Source: JAVVHH01 sp965199665 | GTDB taxonomy: Bacteria > Pseudomonadota > Alphaproteobacteria > Acetobacterales > Acetobacteraceae | Reading direction: 5' to 3' | DNA: 64,000 nucleotides | Assembly: GCA_965199665.1 (NCBI GenBank) | Contig: OZ241208.1 | Span: forward strand, 62,001-126,000 | Shown: positions 1 through 7,412 of the stretch, piece after piece | Layout of the letters: every line of letters begins with the position of its first letter | Position numbering within the stretch: position 1 is the stretch's first letter | Notes under the pieces: generated by a model | Told to the model about the DNA's origin: nothing | Database searches by the model: none | Seen by the model: the letters and a program-made list of their open reading frames with translations, nothing else | Position numbers and translations under genes: made by a program

Positions 1-360
1 AAGGTCGTCCAACAGCACGACCCGTTCGCCCGGGCCGATCGCATCGGCCTGGATCTCCAGACGGTCTTGCCCGTATTCCAGCGCGTAATCCAGCCCGACC
101 ACCTCGCCGGGCAGCTTGCCGCGCTTGCGCAGCATCACGAAGCCGCAGCCGAGCCGCAGGGCCAGCGGGGCGGCGAGCAGGAATCCGCGCGACTCGATAC
201 CGGCCAGCAGGGTGGGCCGGTGTGGCCGCACCAGCTCCGCCATCTGATCCACGGCCGCATTCCACGCCGGGCCATGCCGCAACAGGGTGGAGATGTCGTA
301 GAACAGGATGCCGGGCTTGGGAAAATCCGGGATGCCCCGAATATGGTCCTTGATGTTCAT
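1..360 (-). CDS. apt: Adenine phosphoribosyltransferase, 3' part cut by window edge
   Basis: Salvage enzyme that makes AMP from adenine and PRPP in the cytoplasm. The 120 visible residues are the N-terminal two thirds of the usual 170-180-residue protein. The opening MNIKDHIRGIPDFPKPGI, the segment LLAGIESRGFLLAAPLA and the Lys-rich loop LRKRGKLPGE are typical of APT. The frame runs into the PRPP-binding region (ERVVLLDDL) exactly at the window edge, so the C-terminus lies outside. The start is the ATG read leftward from 360. It is transcribed away from the small gene at 432. Confidence 0.93.
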   Translation of the reverse strand, partial: MNIKDHIRGIPDFPKPGILFYDISTLLRHGPAWNAAVDQMAELVRPHRPTLLAGIESRGFLLAAPLALRLGCGFVMLRKRGKLPGEVVGLDYALEYGQDRLEIQADAIGPGERVVLLDDL

Positions 361-431
361 CACCACCGCCTCGTTCGAGCCGCCGCTCTATCCCGGCGGC
401 GGCGGGGCGGCAACCGAGGCCACCGCCGTCC

Positions 432-623
432 ATGTCGAGAGTCCCCGCCGCTACCCTCGCCGCCCTGGCTTTCGTGGGGGCCTACATCATTGCCGCCGTG
501 ATCCTGCCGGAATACCTGCCCGCGATGCCCTGGCCGGTGGAGGCGGTGTACTGGTGCGCCGCCGGGCTGCTCTGGGTGCTGCCGGTGCGGTGGCTCATGC
601 TGTGGTCGGTGCATAAACGCTGA
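432..623 (+). CDS. Small two-helix membrane protein, DUF2842-like
   Basis: Protein of 63 residues with two hydrophobic segments (about 6-26 and 39-56) joined by a short loop with an LPEYLPAMPWPVE segment. Length, the two helices and the PWPVE...YxxAGLLWVLP pattern resemble DUF2842, a family of alphaproteobacterial inner-membrane proteins of unknown function. The family call is from memory of the pattern. There is no strong Shine-Dalgarno sequence before the ATG. It is divergent from apt, with 71 bp between the starts. Confidence 0.65.
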   Translation: MSRVPAATLAALAFVGAYIIAAVILPEYLPAMPWPVEAVYWCAAGLLWVLPVRWLMLWSVHKR

Positions 624-727
624 GGCCTTCACCGGCCTGCCATAATTCGGCAATGTGACGGCAACAAAGCACCAGTAAGGCGCGGCAGATCATCCCCGAC
701 CTTGCCATCATTCCCAGGAGGACGCCC

Positions 728-2065
728 ATGTTCCGCCGCTCCCTGCTCACGGCCGCCGCCGCCTTCGCCGCCGCTCCCGCCTTCGCTCAGACGGTGCCCC
801 CGGGCGCGCGCACCCGGATCGTGTTCTGGCATGCCATGAACGGTCCGCTCGGCGAGGAGGTGAACAAGCAGGTGGCCGCGTTCAACGCGAGCCAGGGCGA
901 GTACGAGGTCGTGCCGGTGTTCAAGGGCACCTACCCGGAGACGCTGACCGCCGCCATCGCCGCCTGGCGCGCCGGGCAGGCTCCCAACGTGGTGCAGATG
1001 TTCGAGGTCGGCACCGGCTCCATGCTGGCGGCGGGCCCGGCCGTCAAGCAGGTCTGGGAGCTGGCCAAGGAGACGGGCGTCGCGCTGACGCCGGAGCCCT
1101 ACATCGCCGCCGTGCGCGGCTATTACAGCCTGCCGGACGGCCGCCTGGCCTCCGCCCCGTTCAACTCCAGCACCGCCATGTTCTGGATCGATGCGGACGC
1201 GTTCGAGAAGGCCGGGCTGGACGGCAGCAAGCCGCCCGCGACCTGGGACGAGGTGGCCACCGCCGCCCGCGCGCTCAAGACCAAGGCCGGCGTGGCCATG
1301 CCGATGACCACCTCCTGGTTCTCCTGGATCCAGCTGGAGCAGTTCGCCGCCATCCACGACATCCCGTACGCGACGGAAGAGAACGGCTTCAAGGGGCTGA
1401 ACACGGAGCTGCTGATCAACAAGCCGCCCTTCGTGGCTCAGCTCTCGCGCCTGCTGGAGCTCTCCAAGGAAGGCTTGTTCAAATACACCGGCCGCGATGG
1501 CGCGCCCGACCCGGTGTTCTCCTCCGGTCAGGCCGCCATGAGCTTCAACTCCTCCGGCTCGCGCTCGGAGATCGCCAAGAACGCCAAGTTCAAGTGGCGC
1601 GAGACGATGCTCCCCTACGACCCGGCGCTGATCAAATCGCCCATCAATTCGGTGATCGGCGGTGCCAGCCTGTGGGCGATGACGGCGCCCAGCCGCAGCG
1701 CGGCCGACTACAAGGGCACCGCCGAGTTCATGAAGTTCTTGTCCGAGCCGAAGCAGGCCGCCGCCTGGAGCATGGCCACCGGCTACGTGCCGGTGACCAC
1801 GGGCGGCTACGACCTGATCAAGCAGGACGGCTTCTACGGCCAGAACCCGGGCGCCGACCTGCCGGTCGAGCAGCTGACCCGCGGCACGGTGACGGCCAAC
1901 AGCAAGGGCTTCCGCCTCGGCCGCATGGCCGAGCTCCGCAACATCCAGTACGAGGAGGTCGAGAAGGCCTTCCAGGGTCAGCAGACCGCCCAGGCCGCCC
2001 TCGACAGCGCCGTCGACCGCGGCAACCGCGTGCTCCGCGAGTTCGAGAAGGCGAACAAGGCCTGA
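728..2065 (+). CDS. ugpB: sn-Glycerol-3-phosphate ABC transporter, periplasmic binding protein
   Basis: Periplasmic solute-binding protein that delivers glycerol-3-phosphate (and, in the family, glycerophosphodiesters) to the UgpAEC permease. It has 445 residues with a signal peptide of about 20 residues ending AFAQ. The mature start VFWHAMNGPLGEEVNKQV and the following FKGTYPETLTAAIAAWRAG are hallmark UgpB sequence, so the substrate call is more secure than for a generic sugar-binding protein. An AGGAGG stands 7 nt before the ATG. It is the first gene of ugpB-ugpA-ugpE-ugpC; a strong hairpin follows the stop codon. Confidence 0.94.
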   Translation: MFRRSLLTAAAAFAAAPAFAQTVPPGARTRIVFWHAMNGPLGEEVNKQVAAFNASQGEYEVVPVFKGTYPETLTAAIAAWRAGQAPNVVQMFEVGTGSMLAAGPAVKQVWELAKETGVALTPEPYIAAVRGYYSLPDGRLASAPFNSSTAMFWIDADAFEKAGLDGSKPPATWDEVATAARALKTKAGVAMPMTTSWFSWIQLEQFAAIHDIPYATEENGFKGLNTELLINKPPFVAQLSRLLELSKEGLFKYTGRDGAPDPVFSSGQAAMSFNSSGSRSEIAKNAKFKWRETMLPYDPALIKSPINSVIGGASLWAMTAPSRSAADYKGTAEFMKFLSEPKQAAAWSMATGYVPVTTGGYDLIKQDGFYGQNPGADLPVEQLTRGTVTANSKGFRLGRMAELRNIQYEEVEKAFQGQQTAQAALDSAVDRGNRVLREFEKANKA

Positions 2066-2073
2066 TGCACCCC

Positions 2074-2111
2074 GTCATCGCGGGCGACCGGTCCGCGTCG
2101 CTCGCGATGAC
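2074..2111. repeat. REP-like palindrome between ugpB and ugpA
   Basis: Two 15-base arms (2074-2088 and 2097-2111) pair along their whole length with a single G-T wobble, around an 8-base loop. The arm GTCATCGCGGGCGAC belongs to the GTCAT(T/C)GCGAGCGA type of dispersed palindrome common in alphaproteobacterial genomes (from memory). It fills most of the 57-bp gap between the binding-protein gene and the first permease gene. Such hairpins often protect the 3' end of the upstream mRNA; that role here is inferred. Confidence 0.75.
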
Positions 2112-2122
2112 AGCCGCCTGAC

Positions 2123-3004
2123 ATGGACCGCCGCACCATCTTCCCCGGCCGGCTGCTCCCGCTACTGCTGGTCGCCCCGCAGCTCGCGCTCACGGCCGTG
2201 TTCTTTCTCTGGCCCGCCGGGCAGGCGATCTGGTTCAGCACGCAGCGGCAGGACGCTTTCGGCATCCGCACCGCCTTCGTCGGGGCCGAGAACTTCACCG
2301 AGCTGTTCACCGACAGCCTCTACGTCCAGAGCATGGGCCGGACGCTGTTCTTCTGCCTGGCCGTGGCCGCGCTCTCCATGGGGGTCGCGCTGTTCCTGGC
2401 CGTGTTCGCCGACCGCGAGATCCGCGGCCGCGGCCTGTATCGCACCCTGCTGATCTGGCCCTACGCCGTGGCGCCCGCCGTCGCCGCCGTGCTCTGGATC
2501 CTGCTGCTGCACCCGCAGATCGGGCTGTTCGGCCGCGCGCTGAACCGAGCCGGCTTCCACTGGGACTACAAGCTCGACGACGGCCAGGCGATGGCGACCG
2601 TGATCGGCGCCAGCGCCTGGAAGCAGGTCAGCTACAACTTCATCTTCTTCCTCGCCGGGTTGCAGTCGATCCCCCGCGCCGTGATCGAGGCCGCGCGGAT
2701 GGACGGTGCCCGCGCCTGGCGCCGTTTCCGAACCATCACGCTGCCGCTGCTGGCCCCGACCGTGTTCTTCCTGCTCGTCGTCAACCTGGTCTACGCCGCC
2801 TTCGAGACCTTCTCGACCATCCTGGCGCTGACCGGCGGCGGGCCCGGCAAGGCGACGGAAACGCTGATCGTGAAGGTCTATCGCGACGGGGTCATCAACC
2901 TCGACCTCGGCTCCTCCTCCGCGCAATCGGTCATCCTGATGGTCGCCGTGATCGCGCTGACCGCCGTGCAGTTCCGCTTCATGGGGCGCCGCAGTGCGGA
3001 CTGA
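2123..3004 (+). CDS. ugpA: Glycerol-3-phosphate ABC transporter permease UgpA
   Basis: One of the two membrane subunits of the Ugp importer, 293 residues with about six membrane helices. The cytoplasmic EAA loop (VIEAARMDGARAWRRFRTIT, about residue 190) that docks on the ATPase is clear. The N-terminal WFSTQRQDAFG region and TGGGPGKATETL are typical of UgpA. The ATG follows the REP-like palindrome by 11 bp, with no obvious Shine-Dalgarno sequence. The end overlaps the GTG start of ugpE by 11 bases, suggesting translational coupling. Confidence 0.93.
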   Translation: MDRRTIFPGRLLPLLLVAPQLALTAVFFLWPAGQAIWFSTQRQDAFGIRTAFVGAENFTELFTDSLYVQSMGRTLFFCLAVAALSMGVALFLAVFADREIRGRGLYRTLLIWPYAVAPAVAAVLWILLLHPQIGLFGRALNRAGFHWDYKLDDGQAMATVIGASAWKQVSYNFIFFLAGLQSIPRAVIEAARMDGARAWRRFRTITLPLLAPTVFFLLVVNLVYAAFETFSTILALTGGGPGKATETLIVKVYRDGVINLDLGSSSAQSVILMVAVIALTAVQFRFMGRRSAD

Positions 3005-3803
3005 CTGGACCGCGCATGCCGTGCTGGCGATCGGCGTCGTGCTGTTCGCGCTGCCGGTCTGGCTGCTGCTGGCCGCCTCCACCCAGCCATCGGACGCCAT
3101 CGCCCGCGGCGGCGTGTCCCTGCTGCCGGACCCGGCGGGTCTCGGCATCTACGCCGGGCTGCTGCGTGACGGCCCGGTGCTGCGCATGCTCGGCGTCTCG
3201 TTCGCGATGGCGATGGCGATCGCGCTCGGCAAGATCGTCATCTCCGTATTGTCGGCCTACGCGGTGGCGTTCTTCCGCTTCCCGTTCCGCAACCTCGCCT
3301 TCTGGACCATCTTCATCACGCTGATGCTGCCGGTCGAGGTGCGCATCATCCCGACCTATTCCGTGATGGCCGGGCTCGGGCTGATCAACAGCTTCACCGG
3401 CCTGACCATGCCGCTGATCGCGTCGGCCACTGCGACCCTGCTGTTCCGCCAGGTGTTCATGGCCATCCCCGACGAGCTGGTCGAGGCCGCGCGGATGGAC
3501 GGCGCCGGGCCCTGGCGGTTCTTGCGCGACATCCTGCTGCCGGTCTCGGCGGCCAACGTGGCGGCGCTGTTCGTAATCCTGTTCGTGTATGGCTGGAACC
3601 AGTATCTCTGGCCGCTGCTGGTCGCCACCGACCCGCGGCTGGACACGATCGTGATCGGCATCGTCAAGATGATCGGCACGGAAGCCGCGGTGGACTGGCA
3701 GCGCGTGATGGCCACCGCCGTGCTGGCGCTGCTGCCGCCGGTGCTGGTCGTGATCCTGATGCAGCGCTGGTTCGTCAAGGGCCTGGCGGAGGCGGACAAG
3801 TAG
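2994..3803 (+). CDS. ugpE: Glycerol-3-phosphate ABC transporter permease UgpE
   Basis: Second membrane subunit of the Ugp importer, 269 residues, slightly shorter than the usual 280 or so. It has about six hydrophobic segments and the EAA loop LVEAARMDGAGPWRFLRDIL (around residue 162). The GTG start lies inside the end of ugpA. The C-terminal segment with ATDPRLDTIVIGI and VDWQRVMATA is typical for UgpE. The stop codon is immediately followed by the ATG of ugpC. Confidence 0.93.
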   Translation: MRTDWTAHAVLAIGVVLFALPVWLLLAASTQPSDAIARGGVSLLPDPAGLGIYAGLLRDGPVLRMLGVSFAMAMAIALGKIVISVLSAYAVAFFRFPFRNLAFWTIFITLMLPVEVRIIPTYSVMAGLGLINSFTGLTMPLIASATATLLFRQVFMAIPDELVEAARMDGAGPWRFLRDILLPVSAANVAALFVILFVYGWNQYLWPLLVATDPRLDTIVIGIVKMIGTEAAVDWQRVMATAVLALLPPVLVVILMQRWFVKGLAEADK

Positions 3804-4850
3804 ATGGCGACGCTGCAACTGGAGGGCGTCAGCAAGCGCTTCGGCGACGCCGATATCCTGCGCGGCATCGACCTCGCGCTCGCCGATGGCGAAATGCTCG
3901 TCATCGTCGGCGCCAGCGGCTGCGGCAAGAGCACGCTGCTGCGCCTGGTTGCCGGCCTCGAGACGGCCACGGGCGGGCGCATCCTGCTCGACGGGCGCGA
4001 CATCACCGCGATCGATCCCTCGCAGCGCGACATCGCCATGGTGTTCCAGAACTACGCGCTCTATCCGCACATGACCGTGTTCGACAACATGGCCTACGGG
4101 CTGCGCATCCGCGGCACCGGGCGGGCCGAGATCCGCGCGCGGGTGGAGGAAGCCGCCGGGCTGCTCGGCATCGAGCCGCTGCTCGGGCGCCGGCCGCGGC
4201 AACTCTCCGGCGGACAGCGCCAGCGCGTCGCCATGGGCCGCGCCATCGTGCGGCAGCCCAAGCTGTTCCTGTTCGACGAGCCGCTCTCCAACCTCGACGC
4301 CAAGCTGCGGGTGCAGATGCGGGCCGAGATCCGCCGGCTGCAGCGCCGCCTCCGCGTCACCTCGCTCTACGTGACCCACGATCAGGTAGAGGCGATGACG
4401 CTGGGCGACCGGCTGCTGGTTCTGCATGACGGGCACCCTGTGCAGCTCGCCACGCCCATGGAGATCTGGGCCCGCCCGGCCGACACGTACGTGGCCGGCT
4501 TCATCGGCGCGCCCGCCATGAACTTCCTGCCGGCCGACGCCGAGCCCGGCGCGGCGGCGCTGCATTTCGCCGGCCAGCGCTATGTTCTGCCGGCTCCGGT
4601 GGCCGCCGGCCGCGTCACCCTCGGCATCCGCCCCGAACACGTTGCCCTCGCTCCCGACGGCATCCCGCTCGCCGTCGAGCTGGTGGAGCCGCTCGGCTCG
4701 GAGACGCTGGTCCACGGCCGCATGGCGGACGGCACGCCGCTGCTCGCCAAGCTGCCCGGCGCCCCCGCCATCGGCGACGCCGTCGCCGTCGCGCTCGACC
4801 CGGCGCAACTCCACGTGTTCGACTACGCGACCGGCCGCCGCCTCGACTGA
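3804..4850 (+). CDS. ugpC: Glycerol-3-phosphate ABC transporter ATPase UgpC
   Basis: Cytoplasmic ATPase that powers the Ugp importer, 348 residues. The Walker A motif GASGCGKST (about residues 36-44), Q-loop VFQNYALYPHMTV, signature LSGGQRQRVAMG, Walker B LFLFDEPLSNLD and switch His in YVTHDQVEAM are all intact. The C-terminal 110 residues form the MalK-type regulatory (TOBE/OB) domain, with GIRPEHV. The ATG abuts the ugpE stop codon; a GGAGG lies 12 nt upstream within ugpE. It is the last gene of the transporter operon. Confidence 0.93.
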   Translation: MATLQLEGVSKRFGDADILRGIDLALADGEMLVIVGASGCGKSTLLRLVAGLETATGGRILLDGRDITAIDPSQRDIAMVFQNYALYPHMTVFDNMAYGLRIRGTGRAEIRARVEEAAGLLGIEPLLGRRPRQLSGGQRQRVAMGRAIVRQPKLFLFDEPLSNLDAKLRVQMRAEIRRLQRRLRVTSLYVTHDQVEAMTLGDRLLVLHDGHPVQLATPMEIWARPADTYVAGFIGAPAMNFLPADAEPGAAALHFAGQRYVLPAPVAAGRVTLGIRPEHVALAPDGIPLAVELVEPLGSETLVHGRMADGTPLLAKLPGAPAIGDAVAVALDPAQLHVFDYATGRRLD

Positions 4851-4931
4851 CCCCGGGCGCATCCGCCGCTCCCCCGCCGCGTTGGGAGCCCGGCGTATAG
4901 GATCGGCGATGCGGGTCGGGGCGGACGAACG

Positions 4932-6044
4932 ATGAGAACCTCGGCGACCCTCGCCGTGCGGGCGGTGCGGCTGCTCCTGCTTCTGCTCGCCATTGTGCTG
5001 ATCGCGGCGACGCTGCTGCCGCTGATCCCCACCGACGATTGGTGGATCCGTTACCCCGAATTCGCCGCGCTGCAGATCGCCGGGCTGATGCTGGTGCTCG
5101 CGATCGTCGGCGCGTTCGTCTGGCGCCGCCGCATGGCCCTGGTCGTCGGCGCCGGGCTGCTGGCCGCGGTGGGGGTGCAAGCGGTCCGGCTCGCGCCCTA
5201 CGTGCTGCCGCTCGCGGTCGCGTGGCCGGTGCCGACCGTCCCCGCCGGCACCTGCCCCGTCGGCGACCGCCTCCGCGTGTTGGCCGCCAACGTGCAGCGC
5301 ACCAACCGGCACAGCCACGAGCTGATCGAGACCGTCCGCCGTTTCGACCCTGACATCGCCTGGTTCCAGGAGGTCGATGACTGGTGGCGGGACGAGCTCT
5401 CCAGCCTCGCCCCGACGCTGCCCAAGCAGGTCAGCGACGCGCAATCCAACTATTTCGGCATCCTTCTGGCGTCCAAGCTGACGCTGACGGAGGGCAGCGT
5501 CCCCGAGCTGACCAATTCCAACAGCCCGTCCGTGTTCGCTACCGCGACCCTGCCATCCGGGCGCGCCGTACGGCTCTACGCCATCCATCCGCGGCCGCCG
5601 CAGATCGGGCAAAGTACGGCCGAGCGCGACGCGCAGCTGATGGCCGTCGCGCTCGCCGCGCACGAGGACACGGCGGCGCACCTCGTGCTAGGCGACCTCA
5701 ACACGGTGCCGTGGGCCGGCGTGCTGGACCGGCTCGAGCGGGTCGGCCGCTTCTTCGACCCGCGTATCGGCCGCGGCCTGTCGATCACCTGGAACGCCAA
5801 CAGCTCCGTGGCCAAATGGCCGCTCGACCACATCCTGACCGGCCCCGGCATCACGCTGCAGCGGCTCGTCGTGTTGCCGGCATTCGGCTCCGACCACCAC
5901 CCGCTATTCGCGGAGCTGTGCATCGGCGCGCCTTCGCCGCCGCCGCCGCTCGACCCGGCGACGGCGGCGGCAGCCCGCGCCACGGTCGAGCGCGGCCGGG
6001 GCAAGGCGCTCGGCGTGGGGCTGGACGGCGAGAAAGGCGATTGA
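4932..6044 (+). CDS. Membrane-anchored endonuclease/exonuclease/phosphatase-family protein
   Basis: Protein of 370 residues. The first 105 or so hold three hydrophobic helices, putting the catalytic domain outside the cytoplasm by inference. The rest is an EEP (DNase I-like) domain with the expected residues: Asn in LAANVQR, Glu in AWFQEVDD, the pair in LGDLNTVPW and the terminal SDHHPLF. Nuclease, phosphodiesterase and lipid-phosphatase activities all occur in this superfamily and the sequence does not decide between them. The C-terminal 40 residues are Pro/Ala/Arg-rich and probably disordered. It follows ugpC by 81 bp on the same strand. Confidence 0.8.
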   Translation: MRTSATLAVRAVRLLLLLLAIVLIAATLLPLIPTDDWWIRYPEFAALQIAGLMLVLAIVGAFVWRRRMALVVGAGLLAAVGVQAVRLAPYVLPLAVAWPVPTVPAGTCPVGDRLRVLAANVQRTNRHSHELIETVRRFDPDIAWFQEVDDWWRDELSSLAPTLPKQVSDAQSNYFGILLASKLTLTEGSVPELTNSNSPSVFATATLPSGRAVRLYAIHPRPPQIGQSTAERDAQLMAVALAAHEDTAAHLVLGDLNTVPWAGVLDRLERVGRFFDPRIGRGLSITWNANSSVAKWPLDHILTGPGITLQRLVVLPAFGSDHHPLFAELCIGAPSPPPPLDPATAAAARATVERGRGKALGVGLDGEKGD

Positions 6045-6137
6045 GCCCGGCTGCCCGGCAGGCTACTCCGGCGCGCCATCAAAAAGGCGCAGAGCGGCGG
6101 CAACCTACGCGTGTTCTCTAACCAGGATCATCAGCTT

Positions 6138-6458
6138 ATGACCAAGCTTCGTTCCGGACTGCTCGGCCTCCTCGCGCTCTGCGCCGCCAGCATGTCCGTC
6201 CAGGCGGCCCCCGCCGCCCTGGCGCCTGCCGCCCTGGCTCCGGCCGCTGCCGCGCCGCTGTCGACGGCGGTGTTCCAGCCCGAGACGGCCGGCGCCACGC
6301 TGGAAATGGTGCAGTATTACGGCCGTCCGCGCGGCTACTACCGTCGCGGGCCGGGTGCCTATCGCGGCTATCGTCGCGGCTACGTCCGTCCGCGCGCGTA
6401 TTACCGCCGCGGCCCGGGCGTCTATCGGGCCCCGTACCGGGCCTTCCGGCGCTACTGA
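6138..6458 (+). CDS. Secreted Tyr/Arg-rich mini-protein, function unknown
   Basis: Protein of 106 residues. An N-terminal signal peptide of about 25 residues ends near VQAAPAA and is followed by an Ala/Pro-rich linker. The C-terminal 45 residues are a low-complexity run of Tyr, Arg and Gly built from repeats such as YYRRGPGAYRGYRRGY, giving a very basic, aromatic tail. I chose the ATG at 6138, preceded by an AGGA 11 nt upstream, over a GTG at 6111 because the signal peptide starts there. Proteins of this composition are common in Rhizobiales and Rhodospirillales without known function. Confidence 0.65.
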   Translation: MTKLRSGLLGLLALCAASMSVQAAPAALAPAALAPAAAAPLSTAVFQPETAGATLEMVQYYGRPRGYYRRGPGAYRGYRRGYVRPRAYYRRGPGVYRAPYRAFRRY

Positions 6459-6461
6459 GCG

Positions 6462-7406
6462 TTGGATGCTGCCGGCGCTTCGGCGCCGTCCGCCTCCATC
6501 CTCGCCGAACCGCTCGCCGGGCTGCAGGCACAGGCGCTCGGCCTGGCCGAAGCGGCCGACCTGGCCCCGGCGGTCGTCTCGCTGCAACCACGGGCGCCGT
6601 GGCGGTACGTCACCGCCCGACTGTGGCCGTCGCCGGTGCAGGCCGTCGGGATCGTCGATCCCGGGAGCGACATCCTGCTCGGCGCCGGCGGCACCGCCGG
6701 CGTGGTGGCCCACGCGCTGCGCCGCCCCGGTCGCCGGCTGATCCAGATCCAGCATCCGCGTCAGGACCCGGCGCGCTTCGACGTCGTGGTCGTCAACCGG
6801 CATGACGGGCTGACCGGCCCGAACGTCGTCGTCACCCGCACGGCGCTGCACCGGGTCACGCCCGCGCGGCTGGCGGAGGCCGCCGCACTGTGGCGCCCGC
6901 GCCTGGCCCATCTGCCTCGGCCCCTGGTCGCCGTCCTGGTCGGCGGCAGCAACGGGCGCTTCCGGCTCGACGCGCCGGTGGCCGCCGCACTCGGCGCCGA
7001 ACTCGCCGGCATGATGCGGGCGGACCGGGTCGGCCTGGCCCTGACCCCCTCCCGCCGTACCGCGCCGGACGCGACCGCCGCGTTGGCCGCCGCCGTGGTC
7101 CCGCTCGGCGGCTGGGTGTGGGACATGACCGGTGACAACCCGTATTACGGCCTGCTCGCCCTCGCCGACGCCATCGTGGCGACGGAAGACAGCGTCTCCA
7201 TGGTGTCGGAAGCCGCCGCGACCGCCGCGCCCGTGCTGCTCGCCGCCCTCCCGGGCCGGTCCCGCCGCATCCGCCTGTTCACCCGCCTGCTGGCGGAGGA
7301 CGGCCGCGTGCGCCCGTTCGCCGGGCGGCTCGAGCAGTGGCCGGTCGCGCCGATGGACGATACCGCAGCGGCGGGCGCAGACGTGCGCCGCCGCCTGGGC
7401 TATTGA
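6462..7406 (+). CDS. ELM1-family protein (putative nucleoside-diphosphate-sugar transferase fold)
   Basis: Protein of 314 residues matching the family annotated as mitochondrial fission protein ELM1 in plants and common in alphaproteobacteria. Recognisable features are QALGLAEAA near the start, IQIQHPR and the DVVVVNRHDGL segment, VAVLVGGSNGRFRL, a YYGLLALADAIVATEDSVSMVSEA segment (two halves of a GT-B-like site) and a C-terminal RIRLF. The bacterial role is not established; a GT-B glycosyltransferase-like fold has been proposed. The earliest possible start is a TTG, two codons after the stop of the preceding gene and in the same frame. There is no clear Shine-Dalgarno sequence. Confidence 0.75.
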   Translation: MDAAGASAPSASILAEPLAGLQAQALGLAEAADLAPAVVSLQPRAPWRYVTARLWPSPVQAVGIVDPGSDILLGAGGTAGVVAHALRRPGRRLIQIQHPRQDPARFDVVVVNRHDGLTGPNVVVTRTALHRVTPARLAEAAALWRPRLAHLPRPLVAVLVGGSNGRFRLDAPVAAALGAELAGMMRADRVGLALTPSRRTAPDATAALAAAVVPLGGWVWDMTGDNPYYGLLALADAIVATEDSVSMVSEAAATAAPVLLAALPGRSRRIRLFTRLLAEDGRVRPFAGRLEQWPVAPMDDTAAAGADVRRRLGY

Positions 7407-7412
7407 GGACCG

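Noticed and set aside
2979..5681. Long minus-strand open frame (900 codons) opposite ugpE, ugpC and the EEP gene
   Set aside because: It is antisense to clear homologous genes, its product is a low-complexity Arg/Gln/His/Gly-rich sequence, and such mirror frames arise by default at this GC content.
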